Shown here in pieces: positions 7,876 to 16,946 of a stretch of 64,000 bases of DNA. Positions within the stretch are counted from its first letter, which is position 1, and each line of letters begins with the position of its first letter. Position numbers and translations under genes: made by a program. The notes below the pieces were generated by a model. That model had not been told where the DNA came from, searched no databases, and was given only the letters and a program-made list of their open reading frames with translations. Origin of the DNA: Acidaminobacterium chupaoyuni (lineage in GTDB: Bacteria > Bacillota > Clostridia > Oscillospirales > Butyricicoccaceae); assembly GCA_047936785.1 (NCBI GenBank), contig CP176394.1. The stretch is one strand, 5' to 3'.

Positions 7876-9009
7876 TCAAAGCTTTGTGAGAAAATTGGCC
7901 AGCACCGCCAGACGCTCCATGGTTCCCGAAATTTCGATATGTTCGTTTTCGGCGTGTGCGCCGTCGCCCTTTCCGCCAAGGCCATCCAGCGTGGCGATGC
8001 CCAGGGCCGAAGTAAAGTTGCCGTCGCTTCCGCCGCCCGCTGCGATATAATCCAGCGAAACGCCCAGTTCACGCGCGGCGCTTTGCGCCAGATCGAACAG
8101 CTTAAGGTTCTTTTCGGTGGCTTCCATGCCGGGGCGGGCGATGCCGCCTGTCACTTTCAGGCTCACGCCCTCGGTTTTCGGCTGAAGCCCGAAAATCAGC
8201 CGATCCATCCGCCGTGCTTCTTCATCGTTCCATGTGCGCACATCCACTTCCATATGGGCGCGTTCGGCAATGATGTTGGGTCGTGTTCCGCCGTTTGCCA
8301 CCCCCACATTCACAGTGGTGCCGATCTCGAAATCGTTGAGCGAATGCAGATAAACGGTCTGCAGGGCCATTTCCTGAACGGCCGAGCGCCCCGCCTGAGG
8401 GTTGTTGCCCGCATGGGCGGCTTTGCCGGTGATTTCGATCTGATATTTTCCCGAACCCTTGCGGGCCGTTTTCAAAAAGCCCTGAGGCCCCGAAGCCGGC
8501 TCGATGCAAAGCGCCGCCGCGCTTTCTCTCGCTTTTGCTTCGATCACGGGGCGGGAACTCACGCTGCCCACCTCTTCATCGCTGTTGCACATCAGGCAAA
8601 AGCGCTTGTGAGGCAAAAGCCCCTGCTCTTTCAAAATTTTCAGCGCCCAGATGGCGTTGACCAGCCCGCTTTTCATATCGAAAACTCCGGGCCCATAAAG
8701 CAGGTCGCCTTCCTGCTTTAAAGATAAACGACCTTTTTCCCAGACCGTGTCAAAATGGCAAAGCATCAAAATCTGTTCTTCGCCTTCGCCGATGGTGAAG
8801 CTTCGGTGATCGCCGCGCGTTTCTGCCGGATAAATTTCGGCATCGCAGCCCAGACGCTTCTTGACGATCTCATCGATTTTTCTGCCGCAGACATCGGCAA
8901 GCGACTTATCGATCGAGGGCGATTCACAGCGCACCAGTTCTTTCAGATCTTCTATGATCTCTTCTTGATGAAAAGCGATCTGCCGGCGCAAAAGTTCCGT
9001 TGTTTCCAT
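7876..9009 (-). CDS. M20-family metallopeptidase, glutamate carboxypeptidase (CPG2)-like
   Basis: A zinc peptidase of the M20A group. Motifs in order are 'LMLCHFDTVW' (first metal His and catalytic Asp), 'GPGVFDMKSGL' (bridging Asp), 'CNSDEEVGS' (catalytic Glu pair), a lid domain with 'AAHAGNNPQAGRSAV', and a final metal histidine region near 'HAENEHIEISG'. The ATG at 9009 (METTELLRRQ) is chosen over the longer frame from 9111 because GGTGG lies upstream, and because the extra residues overlap the promoter. Length is 377 aa, typical for the group. The likely role is removal of C-terminal glutamate or similar residues from peptides or folate-like compounds. Confidence 0.88.
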   Translation of the reverse strand: METTELLRRQIAFHQEEIIEDLKELVRCESPSIDKSLADVCGRKIDEIVKKRLGCDAEIYPAETRGDHRSFTIGEGEEQILMLCHFDTVWEKGRLSLKQEGDLLYGPGVFDMKSGLVNAIWALKILKEQGLLPHKRFCLMCNSDEEVGSVSSRPVIEAKARESAAALCIEPASGPQGFLKTARKGSGKYQIEITGKAAHAGNNPQAGRSAVQEMALQTVYLHSLNDFEIGTTVNVGVANGGTRPNIIAERAHMEVDVRTWNDEEARRMDRLIFGLQPKTEGVSLKVTGGIARPGMEATEKNLKLFDLAQSAARELGVSLDYIAAGGGSDGNFTSALGIATLDGLGGKGDGAHAENEHIEISGTMERLAVLANFLTKL

Positions 9010-9067
9010 GATTTCCACCGCTTTCTTTTTATCTTTCCTGCCAGGGAGCTGTGTGATTCCGTTTCTT

Positions 9068-9096
9068 ATTTTAGACCCTAAACCATATAATCGCAA
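9068..9096 (-). promoter_or_regulatory. Sigma-A promoter of the M20 peptidase
   Basis: Minus-strand TTGCGA (9091-9096) and TAAAAT (9068-9073), 17-bp spacer. It is divergent from the plsC promoter 9 bp away. Confidence 0.6.
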
Positions 9097-9104
9097 GGCT
9101 TGTT

Positions 9105-9133
9105 TTGACATTTTTGCCGCCGCTTGCTATACT
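9105..9133 (+). promoter_or_regulatory. Sigma-A promoter of plsC
   Basis: TTGACA (9105-9110) and TATACT (9128-9133), 17-bp spacer: a near-consensus promoter. Confidence 0.75.
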
Positions 9134-9183
9134 GTTTTACGGCGTTTGACCTTAAATTATGATGAAACGACGAGGAAAACAGC

Positions 9184-9918
9184 ATGAGAACGATCCTTTG
9201 GTTCCTTTATTTCTGGCTTTATCTGGTGGCGCTTTTGCCCAAAATGCACCGCGCAAAGAAACTGGAAGCCCAGGGCCGCCGCGATCTGGCCGATGCCATC
9301 ACCGAGCGCGAAGTGCGCAAATGGGCGAGCGCGCTGCTGAAAGCGGCGGGCGCAAAAGTGAAGGTGGAAGGGCTTGAAAACATCCCCCAGGGCAAAGCCT
9401 GCCTGTTCATCGGCAACCATCAGGGCAATTTTGATGTGCCCATCATGCTTTCTCAGCTGCCCAAGCCTTATGGGCTGCTTTCTAAAATCGAGACCCAAAA
9501 GATCCCGCTGATTTGCCAATGGATGAAGCTGCTGCACTGTGTGTTCGTCGATCGCAAAGACCCCCGCCAATCGGTGACGGCGCTCAACGAATGCGCCCAT
9601 CTGCTCAGCGAGGGCTATAGCATGATTATTTTCCCCGAAGGCACCCGCAGCCGCAGCGACGCCATGAATGAATTCAAAGGCGGCGCTTTCAAAATTGCTT
9701 CCAAAGCGAGCATGCCCATCGTTCCCATGGCCATGAACGGCTCTTACCGGCTGATGGAAGCCCACGGTTTCCGCATCCATCCCGCCTCGGTAACCTTGAA
9801 GATCCTGCCCCCCATCGAAACCGCTTCCCTTTCCCGCGAAGAGCTGAAAGCTCTGCCCGAAACGGTGAAAGAACTGATCGCTCAAAATATAACCCCCGCT
9901 TCCGGCGCCTCTGCCTGA
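9184..9918 (+). CDS. plsC: 1-acyl-sn-glycerol-3-phosphate acyltransferase
   Basis: 244 residues with the four PlsC/LPLAT blocks. An N-terminal hydrophobic helix is followed by the catalytic HX4D motif 'GNHQGNFD' (H79, D84), 'CVFVDRKD', the phosphate-binding 'FPEGTRSRS' (about 150-158) and 'VPMAMNGSY'. The enzyme transfers an acyl group to lysophosphatidate to make phosphatidate at the cytoplasmic membrane. GAGGAAA precedes the ATG. It is a single-gene unit with its own promoter and terminator. Confidence 0.93.
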   Translation: MRTILWFLYFWLYLVALLPKMHRAKKLEAQGRRDLADAITEREVRKWASALLKAAGAKVKVEGLENIPQGKACLFIGNHQGNFDVPIMLSQLPKPYGLLSKIETQKIPLICQWMKLLHCVFVDRKDPRQSVTALNECAHLLSEGYSMIIFPEGTRSRSDAMNEFKGGAFKIASKASMPIVPMAMNGSYRLMEAHGFRIHPASVTLKILPPIETASLSREELKALPETVKELIAQNITPASGASA

Positions 9919-9941
9919 TGCGGCGGAGCCCGATAAAACAA

Positions 9942-9986
9942 AAACCTGCCGGCAATGCTTCGTCACTTGCGGTGGGTTTCTTGATT
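9942..9986 (+). terminator. Terminator after plsC
   Basis: An imperfect stem of about 13 pairs (9942-9955 with 9967-9979, two G-T pairs and one bulge) followed by a T-rich tail. Confidence 0.55.
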
Positions 9987-9991
9987 TGCTG

Positions 9992-10020
9992 TTGACTTTT
10001 TTCCTATCCATTGGTATACT
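9992..10020 (+). promoter_or_regulatory. Sigma-A promoter of the thiW transcript
   Basis: TTGACT (9992-9997) and TATACT (10015-10020), 17-bp spacer. The predicted RNA would begin near 10027 and consist of little more than the hairpin at 10044-10099 before the thiW coding region. Confidence 0.75.
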
Positions 10021-10043
10021 GTTTGGCAGAGTGTGACGCATTG

Positions 10044-10099
10044 ATCCACACGAAGGGGTACACCACCGCGGGTGTAGCTTTCTTCGTGTGGATTTTTTT
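10044..10099 (+). promoter_or_regulatory. Candidate HMP-PP (thiS-motif) riboswitch embedded in an intrinsic terminator
   Basis: The leader folds into one long hairpin. The outer stem has 12 perfect pairs (10044-10055 with 10082-10093), followed by an asymmetric internal loop (GGG at 10056-10058 opposite GCUUU at 10077-10081). An inner 6-bp stem (10059-10064 with 10071-10076) is closed by a six-base loop. Seven T residues follow at once (10093-10099), so the whole element is also a classic terminator. An aptamer buried inside a terminator stem is the published hallmark of HMP-PP riboswitches, which control thiazole-side thiamin genes; thiW lies immediately downstream. The conserved bases of a TPP aptamer are absent. 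I could not check the consensus, so the class is inferred. Confidence 0.6.
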
Positions 10100-10132
10100 A
10101 TTTGTCACCAAATCAATTTGTGAGGGATTTTT

Positions 10133-10642
10133 ATGAAAAAAACAAATGTAAGAAAACTGGCGGCAGCCGCCATGCTGGTGGCGCTCACCGTGGTGCTTTC
10201 GGGCTTTTCGATTCCCGTCGGCGCTTCGAAATGCTTTCCCATCCAGCATCTGGTCAATGTGCTGGCGGGCGTGTTTCTCGGCCCCGTTTATGGCGTGACG
10301 GCCGCCTTCTGCACCTCGCTTCTGCGCAACCTGATGGGAACAGGCAGCCTTCTGGCTTTCCCCGGCAGCATGATCGGCGCGCTTTGCTGCGGCCTGCTTT
10401 ACCGCCGCACAAAAAAGCTCAGCCTTGCTTATGTGGGCGAAGTGGTGGGCACAGGCGTTCTGGGCGGCATGCTCTGCTACCCCGTTGCCAAATTTCTGAT
10501 GGGCCGCGAAGCCGCTTTGTTCGCCTATGTTCTGCCCTTTCTCATCAGCACTCTGGGCGGAACGCTCATCGCCGCCCTGCTCATCGCCGCGCTGAAGAAA
10601 ACCGGCGCCATGGAAGCGCTTGGGCGGATGCTGAAAAAATAA
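10133..10642 (+). CDS. thiW: ThiW-type ECF transporter S component (thiamin precursor uptake)
   Basis: 169 residues with five or six membrane helices. The sequence begins 'KKTNVRKLAAAAMLVALTVVLSGFSIPVG' and carries 'KCFPIQHLVNVLAGVFLGPVYGVTAAFCTSLLRN', a pattern typical of ThiW. ThiW is a substrate-binding component of energy-coupling-factor transporters predicted to import hydroxyethylthiazole. The shared ECF ATPase and T subunits are not in this window. GTGAGGG lies ahead of the ATG. Expression is probably governed by the hairpin leader, and a terminator follows at 10657-10715. Confidence 0.85.
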   Translation: MKKTNVRKLAAAAMLVALTVVLSGFSIPVGASKCFPIQHLVNVLAGVFLGPVYGVTAAFCTSLLRNLMGTGSLLAFPGSMIGALCCGLLYRRTKKLSLAYVGEVVGTGVLGGMLCYPVAKFLMGREAALFAYVLPFLISTLGGTLIAALLIAALKKTGAMEALGRMLKK

Positions 10643-10656
10643 TCTGCCCCTTAAAC

Positions 10657-10715
10657 AAAAAAGCAGGAAGCTTTACGGATGCACGACCATCCATAAGGCT
10701 TCCTGCTTTTATTCT
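10657..10715 (+). terminator. Terminator after thiW
   Basis: A long hairpin with a 13-bp outer stem (about 10659-10671 with 10698-10710), a short inner stem, and flanking A and T tracts. It may act in both directions, as the next gene converges. Confidence 0.75.
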
Positions 10716-10788
10716 TATCATAGACAAGCCGCCGGCAGGCTTTCAAATCACCGGGGTTCTTTTTCGTCACCGGTAAACCGCCGGGCGC

Positions 10789-11376
10789 TTATGCTCTGCT
10801 TTTGCCATAGATCGTTTCGGCCTCGCGGCGCATCGAGCGGCGGCTGAACAGCGCGTTGACCAGAAAATAATATTCGGGAAGGCCCTCGGCCTGCCAAACA
10901 AGGGGAACGCCCAGTTCTTTTTCTGCCAGCGCGCCCACATCGAATCCGAAAGATTCCAGCGAAGGGCGGCACCGCTGCGGATCGCGGCAGGGCAGATTTT
11001 CGGCACGGGCGCAGGTTTTGCAGATGCGGCATCCGCCCGCCGCCAGCGCAAGGCAGTTTTCGCCCGTTTGCTCCAGCTTTAAGGCTTTGCCGTCTTCTTC
11101 GGCGCGGGCGTCGTCGATTTTCTGCCACATCAGCGCCTCGGCCTCTTTGCCGCGCAGAGCCTGTTCTTCGGGGGTGATCCTCACTTTTTTGCCCATCAGC
11201 AAACAGTGGGAATAGCTTTTCAGCAGAGCTTCCACTTCATAATCATAGGGCGGGCAAGACCATTTCTGCCGGTAATTCGGGCAGGCTTCACAGGCCGCGC
11301 CGAATTTTTGCGGTTCATAATAGCGCCCCATCAATTCTTCCATCGAAATTTCTTTCCAAATGCCCGGTTCTTTCAA
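10789..11376 (-). CDS. DUF2284 predicted metal-binding protein
   Basis: A cysteine-rich protein of about 195 residues. Cysteine groups such as 'ACEACPNYRQKWSCPPY', 'GGCRICKTCARAENLPCRDPQRCRPSLES' and 'FDVGALAEKELGVPL' match the DUF2284 family, whose members are thought to bind metal or an Fe-S cluster; the biochemical role is not known. The TTG at 11376 is preferred for its upstream GTGAGG; a GTG at 11391 is the alternative. It lies just downstream of the giant signalling gene on the same strand (under 20 bp), so the two are probably cotranscribed. Confidence 0.8.
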   Translation of the reverse strand: MKEPGIWKEISMEELMGRYYEPQKFGAACEACPNYRQKWSCPPYDYEVEALLKSYSHCLLMGKKVRITPEEQALRGKEAEALMWQKIDDARAEEDGKALKLEQTGENCLALAAGGCRICKTCARAENLPCRDPQRCRPSLESFGFDVGALAEKELGVPLVWQAEGLPEYYFLVNALFSRRSMRREAETIYGKSRA

Positions 11377-11393
11377 GCCGTTTCGCCTCACTT

Positions 11394-14300
11394 TTAAGAT
11401 TCGATAATAAATTGGTCTTTTCCGTCTTTTTTCGCCTGATACAAAGCGCGATCCGCCCGTTCATAAAGCGATTCGAAATGTTCGTGTTCCTTTTCTCTGA
11501 TGGCGATGCCCACACTGATGGAGAACGCGTCTTCCCCCTCGATGCCGCGGATCTGGGAAAGGAGGTTTTCCATTTTCTTTTCCACATCGGCCGCGCGGTT
11601 GACATTGCGCAAAAGCACCACGAATTCATCGCCGCCCAGGCGCCCGATGATATCTTTTCTTCTGAAATTTTCACTTAAAAGCTTTGCCAGCCGCGCCAGC
11701 GTTTCATCGCCTTTCCGGTGGCCTTTGGTATCATTGATCTTTTTGAAATCATCGATATCGCAAAGGGCAAACGCCACCTTTTCTTCGCCGGAATCCAGCG
11801 TGGTTTCGATTTTTTCCTGCAAAGTGGCGCGGTTATAGATTTTGGTCACGGGGTCGATCTCAGCCCGTTCGATCAGCTCGCGCTCTTTCTGCGCCAAACG
11901 GATATAGACCAGCGCCCGCGGGCTTTTTTCTTCTGCTTCATAAAGCAGATAGGCCACCGTTTCCACCCAAACCCAGCTGCCGTCGCGCTTTTCCATGCGG
12001 AACTGCGCGCGAATTTCGGTGTTGCCCCGCTGCATGGCTTTTTGCATATTCTGAACGGAGAAAATGCTCAGCACCCGGTCGCGGTCATCGGGATGCAGAT
12101 GCCTGCCGCCGCCTCGCGAAAAATAATCCAGCGGCGGGTAATATTCTTTGCCGTGCTCGGAAATGTGGATGACCTTGGTGTTTTCGGCCGTCATATCGGT
12201 TTCCATGGCAAACAGCGTTTCCATCATCACTGCCTGGCGATAATTCTGCTCGCGGTTCAGGTGATCCTGCAACTGCTTTTCGCGGGCGATGTCTTCGCCC
12301 ATGCCGATAACCCGGTATACCTGCCCCTGTTTGTCGGCAATGCTGATAAACGAAGTGCGATACCAGCGGTAACCCGCCCCCCAGAAATCAGCGCGATATT
12401 CCACTTCGCCCGACATGATCTTTTGTGATGCGGTGCACACCATGTCGGTGCAGATATGAAGAAAATCCGGGTGAAGAATTTTGGAATCCGCCAAGCTGAT
12501 GGCATCCAAATTTTCCACTGTGCGCTTGATGCGCTCGCCCCTGCTGTTCTTTAAAGAATAGGTAAGTTTTTTCTCCTGCGTGTCATAATCCATGATCTGC
12601 ATATCGGAATTGCGCAGCAGCAGGGTATACAGCTCATTCTGGCGGCGATACTCCCGTTCCATTTCTTCCTGATCGGTGATATCGCTCATCACCGCATAGC
12701 AAACGGGGTTCTGCCCCGGCAGTTCCAAGATCGTGGCGATATTCCTCAGCCAGAAGAACCGCCCGTCGCTTTTCTGGGCGCGCACCACATCGTCTGTCGA
12801 AATCTGCTGCGGCGTTTTTTTCATCCATTCTTCCAGCTGTCTCAAATGCCCCTGCGGATACTGCTTCACCAGGGCATTTTCGCCGTTTTGCGGTTCGGGC
12901 CGCTTCATATCGAAAATTTCATAAGCCCGCTCGTTGAGATATTTAATGATGATCTGCCGCTGCGCCAGTTCATAAATGCCCACGCCCACAGGCAGCTGAT
13001 CCAGCAGGTGCTGCAATTCTTCGGTGGTTTTTTGCAGGGCCGATCGGGTGTTATGCAGCTCGGTGACATTGGTGATGGCGCAATAGGCAAAGATCTTGCC
13101 TTCTCCGTTGCGCCGCATCACCCCCTCCACCTGGGCCCACTGGGGCTTCTGGGGGTTTTCGTGGATGAAAAACTGTTCTTCGAAATGCCAGAGCTCGCTG
13201 TTTTCTTCCGATCTTTTTTCGGCGGCCTGCCGCAGCGTTCTCTTCCAAAGCGAAGCCAGCGGGCAGGTTTCGCGCATCATGCAATCCGCCGGTTTTGCCG
13301 CGCGGCATCCCAAGATCTCGGCGGCTTTCCGGCTGATGAATTTTGGCATGATCTCGTGGCCGCATTCGGCCACGATGATGCCCACAGGCAGATTTTTGAT
13401 GATATCGCCCAGCATGGTTTCGCTTTCCTGCGCGTTTTGTTCGGCCTGTTTGCGGCGGTCGATCAGATTGATGGTGGCGATCACGCGCTTCCATTCCTGA
13501 TTTTCGCCTTTCTGCGCGTTTGAGGTAATGCAGCACCAGTGATATTGACCGTCTTTCGTTTTCAGGCGGATCTCCATCTGGTTGGCGTTTTTGGCGTCGT
13601 TTTTACAGGCGCCCTCGAAAAAGGCGTTGACCACGGGCAGGTCGTCGGGATGCACCACTTTGGCCGTCACGCCGTTTTTCGCCACCTGCCAGGGGTCTTC
13701 ATCGGCCAGCGCGAACTGTTCGTAACCCTTTTCCGCGTGGAAAGTCCTTTGGTCGAAATCCCATTCAAACACGATGGTATCGGTTTGTTTGATGACCTCC
13801 AGATAGCGCTCGCGTTCCCATTTCACGGCTTCCAGCGCGGCGGCTTCTTCCAAAAGCTCTTCCGCCTGTTTTTGCGCATCGATGGTGGCAAGGCAGCTCA
13901 AGAAAACCTTTTTGCCCTGCTGGTTGCCCAGCGGAAGAATGACCCGCCGCCGCCAATGATAAACGCCGTCTTTGCCCAGCACTCTCGCTTCGGCCGTGAT
14001 GAAGCCGTTTTGGTTCCTTTCAAGTTCTTCTTCCAGCGCTTCCACAGTGAAAAAGCGGCAATAGGCTTCGCGGTCGTTGGGGTGGATGCGGCTGTATTCC
14101 ATGCGTTCATAAGCTTCGGCGAGGTTTTCCACCCTTCCTTCCGCCTGTTCATCGGTGGAAAATATCGTTTTTCGTGTGTTATCGGTGAAATTGAGTTCGA
14201 TGATATCGGTGTAAAGATTGCTCAGCACCGCCAGATATTGCTGCAGATAGCGGGCCTGCTGATTTTCCTGCTGTGTGGTCACATCAAAGGCCGTCAGGCA

Positions 14301-16772
14301 AAACACCGAGCGGCTGCCGTTTTTGCCCAGATAGCGCAGGCGGACATCGCAGATCAGGCATCTGCCATCCAGATGGGGGCGGCGCAGGATGGCCTGCATG
14401 GGTCTGCCCTGTTTTTCCGCTTCCTTGCAGATTTCCAAAAGAGCCTTTTTATCTTCTTCATATAATCTCTCAAAACCATTATATCCGTTTTGAAAAAATT
14501 CCTGGGGCGAACCGCCGAACAGTTCGAAATATCCGTCGTTGACGCGCAGCGCTTCCAACCGGTTCTCGTGCAGCTCATAGATGCCCATGGCGCCCACGAT
14601 GCCGTTGAACAGCAGGCTGCTTTCTTTGCTGGCGTTCCAAACGCTGTCGAAATCATAATCATCCAGGCAGATCTCCTGCTGGGCGGCGAGTTTCTCTTTG
14701 CCTTCTTCCAAAAGGGCGCAAAAATCCTGCCGCGGCAGCGGGCGCGAATAAAAATAGCCTTGAATTTTATCGCATCCGATCCCCCGCAGAAAATCCACCT
14801 GCTGCTGGGTTTCAACCCCTTCGGCGATCACTTCCATCTTCAGCCACTTGGCCATATGCACCACGCTGTTGAGAACATTGCCCGCCCGGGCCGAAGTTTC
14901 CAGATCGGCCAGGAAGCGCATGTCGATCTTCAGATAATCCACCGGCACATCCTTGAGCATATTCAGCGAAGAATAGCCGCTTCCGAAATCATCCATCAAC
15001 ACGGTGAAGCCCTGTTTTTGCAAAGAGACAACGGCTTCTTTCAGCTTTTTCGGGTCATCCATATAAGCGCTTTCGGTGATTTCAAGCTTCAGCATGGCGG
15101 GTTTCAGCCCGTAACGGTCGATCAGGCTGCGCAGTTCCAGGGCCAGATGCTTGTTTTCCACATTCAGCCGCGAAATATTCACCGAGATGGGCACAACGCG
15201 CTGCCCCTTGGCAATGCGCCGGCTTAAAAACTGGCAGACTTCCTCCCAGACATAGGCATCCAGCAGCGTGATAAAGCCGTTGCGCTCAAACAGCGGGATG
15301 AATTCGCCGGGCGAAATGATGCCCTTCTGGGGATGCTGCCAGCGCACCAGGGCTTCCGCGCTGATGGGCAGGCCGGTGGTGATGCTGTAGATGGGCTGCA
15401 TATAAATAACGAACTGCCTGCTTTTCAGCGCGGTATACATCTCGCTTTCGATCTCTTGCTCTTTTTGCAGATGGTTGAGCATTTTTTCATTATAGATGGC
15501 GCTGCGCCGCATGGAGCTGCCCTTGACGCTTTTCAGCGCCATGGTGGCGCGGTCACACATCAGTTCCACCGGCAGCCCAAGATTTTCGATGAGATAGACC
15601 CCGAAATAAACGGAAAACCGGCATCCCAGCTCGCTCTGGGTATCCCACATGCCCACTTCTTTTTCCAGCTGATCGATGCAGACATGGTCGCGCCGCAGGC
15701 AGCAGGCAAAGCGATCGCCTGTCAGGCGCCCGCAAAGTTCTTCTTTTCCGGAAAGTTTTTTTAATTTCTGCGCAAACGCCACCAGCACTTCATCGCCTTT
15801 TTTGTTGCCGAAGCGCTCATTGATGATCTTGAAATTGCGGATATCCCAGCAGATGATGTAATATTTTTCATTGGAATGCTCGCGCAGGATCTTTTCGGCC
15901 CGTTTGCAAAACCCTTCGCGGTTATAGACCCCCGTCAGCTTGTCATGCTCGGCGTCATATTCCAGTTTTTCCATCACACGGGTGCGCAGGTTCATCAATT
16001 CTTTTTCTTCGGTCTGATCCACCAGCACCGCGTGATAAACGGGCACGCCCTCTTCTTTTTTATAGCAGACCGCCGAAAGGCCGATCCATGCCATGCCGCC
16101 GCCTTTTTTATGCACGCGGTAGCTCACCTTGATGGGGCCGCTGTCGCGCCGCGCCCTCAAAAAAGTCTGCATCAGCAGCGGGCGGTCTTCTTCATACACC
16201 AGCGCAAAGCAATCTTCTTTGGTGGCCTCGATATATTCGCTGCGCGTTCTGCCGCTGATGGCGCAAAAGCTGTCGTTATAATAACGCAGCCCCGGGTGAC
16301 GCAGATCGAAAATAGCGATGCCGCCCGGGATCGTGTCTGCCAGTGCCTGCATCCGCAGCGTAGTTTCATTTAAATTCTGTTTCAGCTGCCGTCGCTCCAG
16401 CACGGTCTTCTGCATGATATTTCTCACGCGCGCCTGCACGATGCGGCGGTTATAAGGCTTTGTGATGAAATCGGCGGCGCCCAGATCCAGCGCGCGGATC
16501 TCATTGCTTTCTTCGCCGAACTCGGTGTTGACCACCACGGGGATCTGCTGGTTTTGCGGCAGTGTCTTGATTTTTTCAAGCACTTCAAAACCGTTCATCA
16601 CGGGCATGACCAAATCTAAGATCATCAGATCCACAGGGTTCTGCTCTAATATTTTTAAGGCGGCTTCGCCATTTTCCGCTTCCAGCAGAAAATATTCCTC
16701 TGCAAAAATCAACCGCAGAATCTGCCGGTTCACTTTTTTGTCATCCACGATCAAAACGGTCGGTTTCGGCAT
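11394..16772 (-). CDS. Giant response-regulator / PAS / GGDEF-EAL / multi-PAS / GGDEF signalling protein
   Basis: 1792 residues, with no membrane segment seen. Order: a receiver domain (about 1-120, phospho-acceptor D53 in 'LMILDLVMP'), a PAS domain, and a degenerate GGDEF domain (TGDRF in place of GGDEF). Next comes an EAL domain with the catalytic pattern intact (EALVRW, NISR, EITES, DDFGSGYSSL, EGVET). About seven PAS-like segments follow, then a C-terminal GGDEF domain with intact GGDEF (about 1713) and an RRKD inhibitory site five residues before it. The protein can thus probably both make and break c-di-GMP. The ATG at 16772 is chosen for GAGGTGG upstream; the frame extends to 16883 but that part overlaps the leader. 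DUF2284 follows. Confidence 0.9.
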   Translation of the reverse strand: MPKPTVLIVDDKKVNRQILRLIFAEEYFLLEAENGEAALKILEQNPVDLMILDLVMPVMNGFEVLEKIKTLPQNQQIPVVVNTEFGEESNEIRALDLGAADFITKPYNRRIVQARVRNIMQKTVLERRQLKQNLNETTLRMQALADTIPGGIAIFDLRHPGLRYYNDSFCAISGRTRSEYIEATKEDCFALVYEEDRPLLMQTFLRARRDSGPIKVSYRVHKKGGGMAWIGLSAVCYKKEEGVPVYHAVLVDQTEEKELMNLRTRVMEKLEYDAEHDKLTGVYNREGFCKRAEKILREHSNEKYYIICWDIRNFKIINERFGNKKGDEVLVAFAQKLKKLSGKEELCGRLTGDRFACCLRRDHVCIDQLEKEVGMWDTQSELGCRFSVYFGVYLIENLGLPVELMCDRATMALKSVKGSSMRRSAIYNEKMLNHLQKEQEIESEMYTALKSRQFVIYMQPIYSITTGLPISAEALVRWQHPQKGIISPGEFIPLFERNGFITLLDAYVWEEVCQFLSRRIAKGQRVVPISVNISRLNVENKHLALELRSLIDRYGLKPAMLKLEITESAYMDDPKKLKEAVVSLQKQGFTVLMDDFGSGYSSLNMLKDVPVDYLKIDMRFLADLETSARAGNVLNSVVHMAKWLKMEVIAEGVETQQQVDFLRGIGCDKIQGYFYSRPLPRQDFCALLEEGKEKLAAQQEICLDDYDFDSVWNASKESSLLFNGIVGAMGIYELHENRLEALRVNDGYFELFGGSPQEFFQNGYNGFERLYEEDKKALLEICKEAEKQGRPMQAILRRPHLDGRCLICDVRLRYLGKNGSRSVFCLTAFDVTTQQENQQARYLQQYLAVLSNLYTDIIELNFTDNTRKTIFSTDEQAEGRVENLAEAYERMEYSRIHPNDREAYCRFFTVEALEEELERNQNGFITAEARVLGKDGVYHWRRRVILPLGNQQGKKVFLSCLATIDAQKQAEELLEEAAALEAVKWERERYLEVIKQTDTIVFEWDFDQRTFHAEKGYEQFALADEDPWQVAKNGVTAKVVHPDDLPVVNAFFEGACKNDAKNANQMEIRLKTKDGQYHWCCITSNAQKGENQEWKRVIATINLIDRRKQAEQNAQESETMLGDIIKNLPVGIIVAECGHEIMPKFISRKAAEILGCRAAKPADCMMRETCPLASLWKRTLRQAAEKRSEENSELWHFEEQFFIHENPQKPQWAQVEGVMRRNGEGKIFAYCAITNVTELHNTRSALQKTTEELQHLLDQLPVGVGIYELAQRQIIIKYLNERAYEIFDMKRPEPQNGENALVKQYPQGHLRQLEEWMKKTPQQISTDDVVRAQKSDGRFFWLRNIATILELPGQNPVCYAVMSDITDQEEMEREYRRQNELYTLLLRNSDMQIMDYDTQEKKLTYSLKNSRGERIKRTVENLDAISLADSKILHPDFLHICTDMVCTASQKIMSGEVEYRADFWGAGYRWYRTSFISIADKQGQVYRVIGMGEDIAREKQLQDHLNREQNYRQAVMMETLFAMETDMTAENTKVIHISEHGKEYYPPLDYFSRGGGRHLHPDDRDRVLSIFSVQNMQKAMQRGNTEIRAQFRMEKRDGSWVWVETVAYLLYEAEEKSPRALVYIRLAQKERELIERAEIDPVTKIYNRATLQEKIETTLDSGEEKVAFALCDIDDFKKINDTKGHRKGDETLARLAKLLSENFRRKDIIGRLGGDEFVVLLRNVNRAADVEKKMENLLSQIRGIEGEDAFSISVGIAIREKEHEHFESLYERADRALYQAKKDGKDQFIIES

Positions 16773-16898
16773 TTTCCCACCTCGCACAACTTTTAGTAAA
16801 TACTGAGAAAAAGCCTCTCGGGGAACGATTCTACCAAAAGAGACTTTTTCAGCATAATACCGTTTTTTCAAACGGCATCCCAAAATATTCTATTCAAT

Positions 16899-16926
16899 AT
16901 TATAGCAGTTTTCCTAAAATATGCAA
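16899..16926 (-). promoter_or_regulatory. Sigma-A promoter of the giant signalling gene
   Basis: Minus-strand TTGCAT (16921-16926) and TATAAT (16899-16904) with a 16-bp spacer. The roughly 120-nt leader contains an A/T-flanked hairpin (about 16811-16855) ending in a short T-run, which may be an attenuator. Confidence 0.6.
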
Positions 16927-16946
16927 CGGATTTCAAGAAAAAAGAG

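Noticed and set aside
10021..10135. TPP riboswitch upstream of thiW
   Set aside because: The conserved CTGAGA and ACC...TGA(A/T)CTG elements of TPP aptamers are absent; the leader is a single terminator-like hairpin instead.
16773..16883. N-terminal extension of the giant signalling protein
   Set aside because: The 37 extra residues overlap the leader hairpins and promoter region, lack homology to a receiver domain start, and a GAGGTGG site points to the ATG at 16772.
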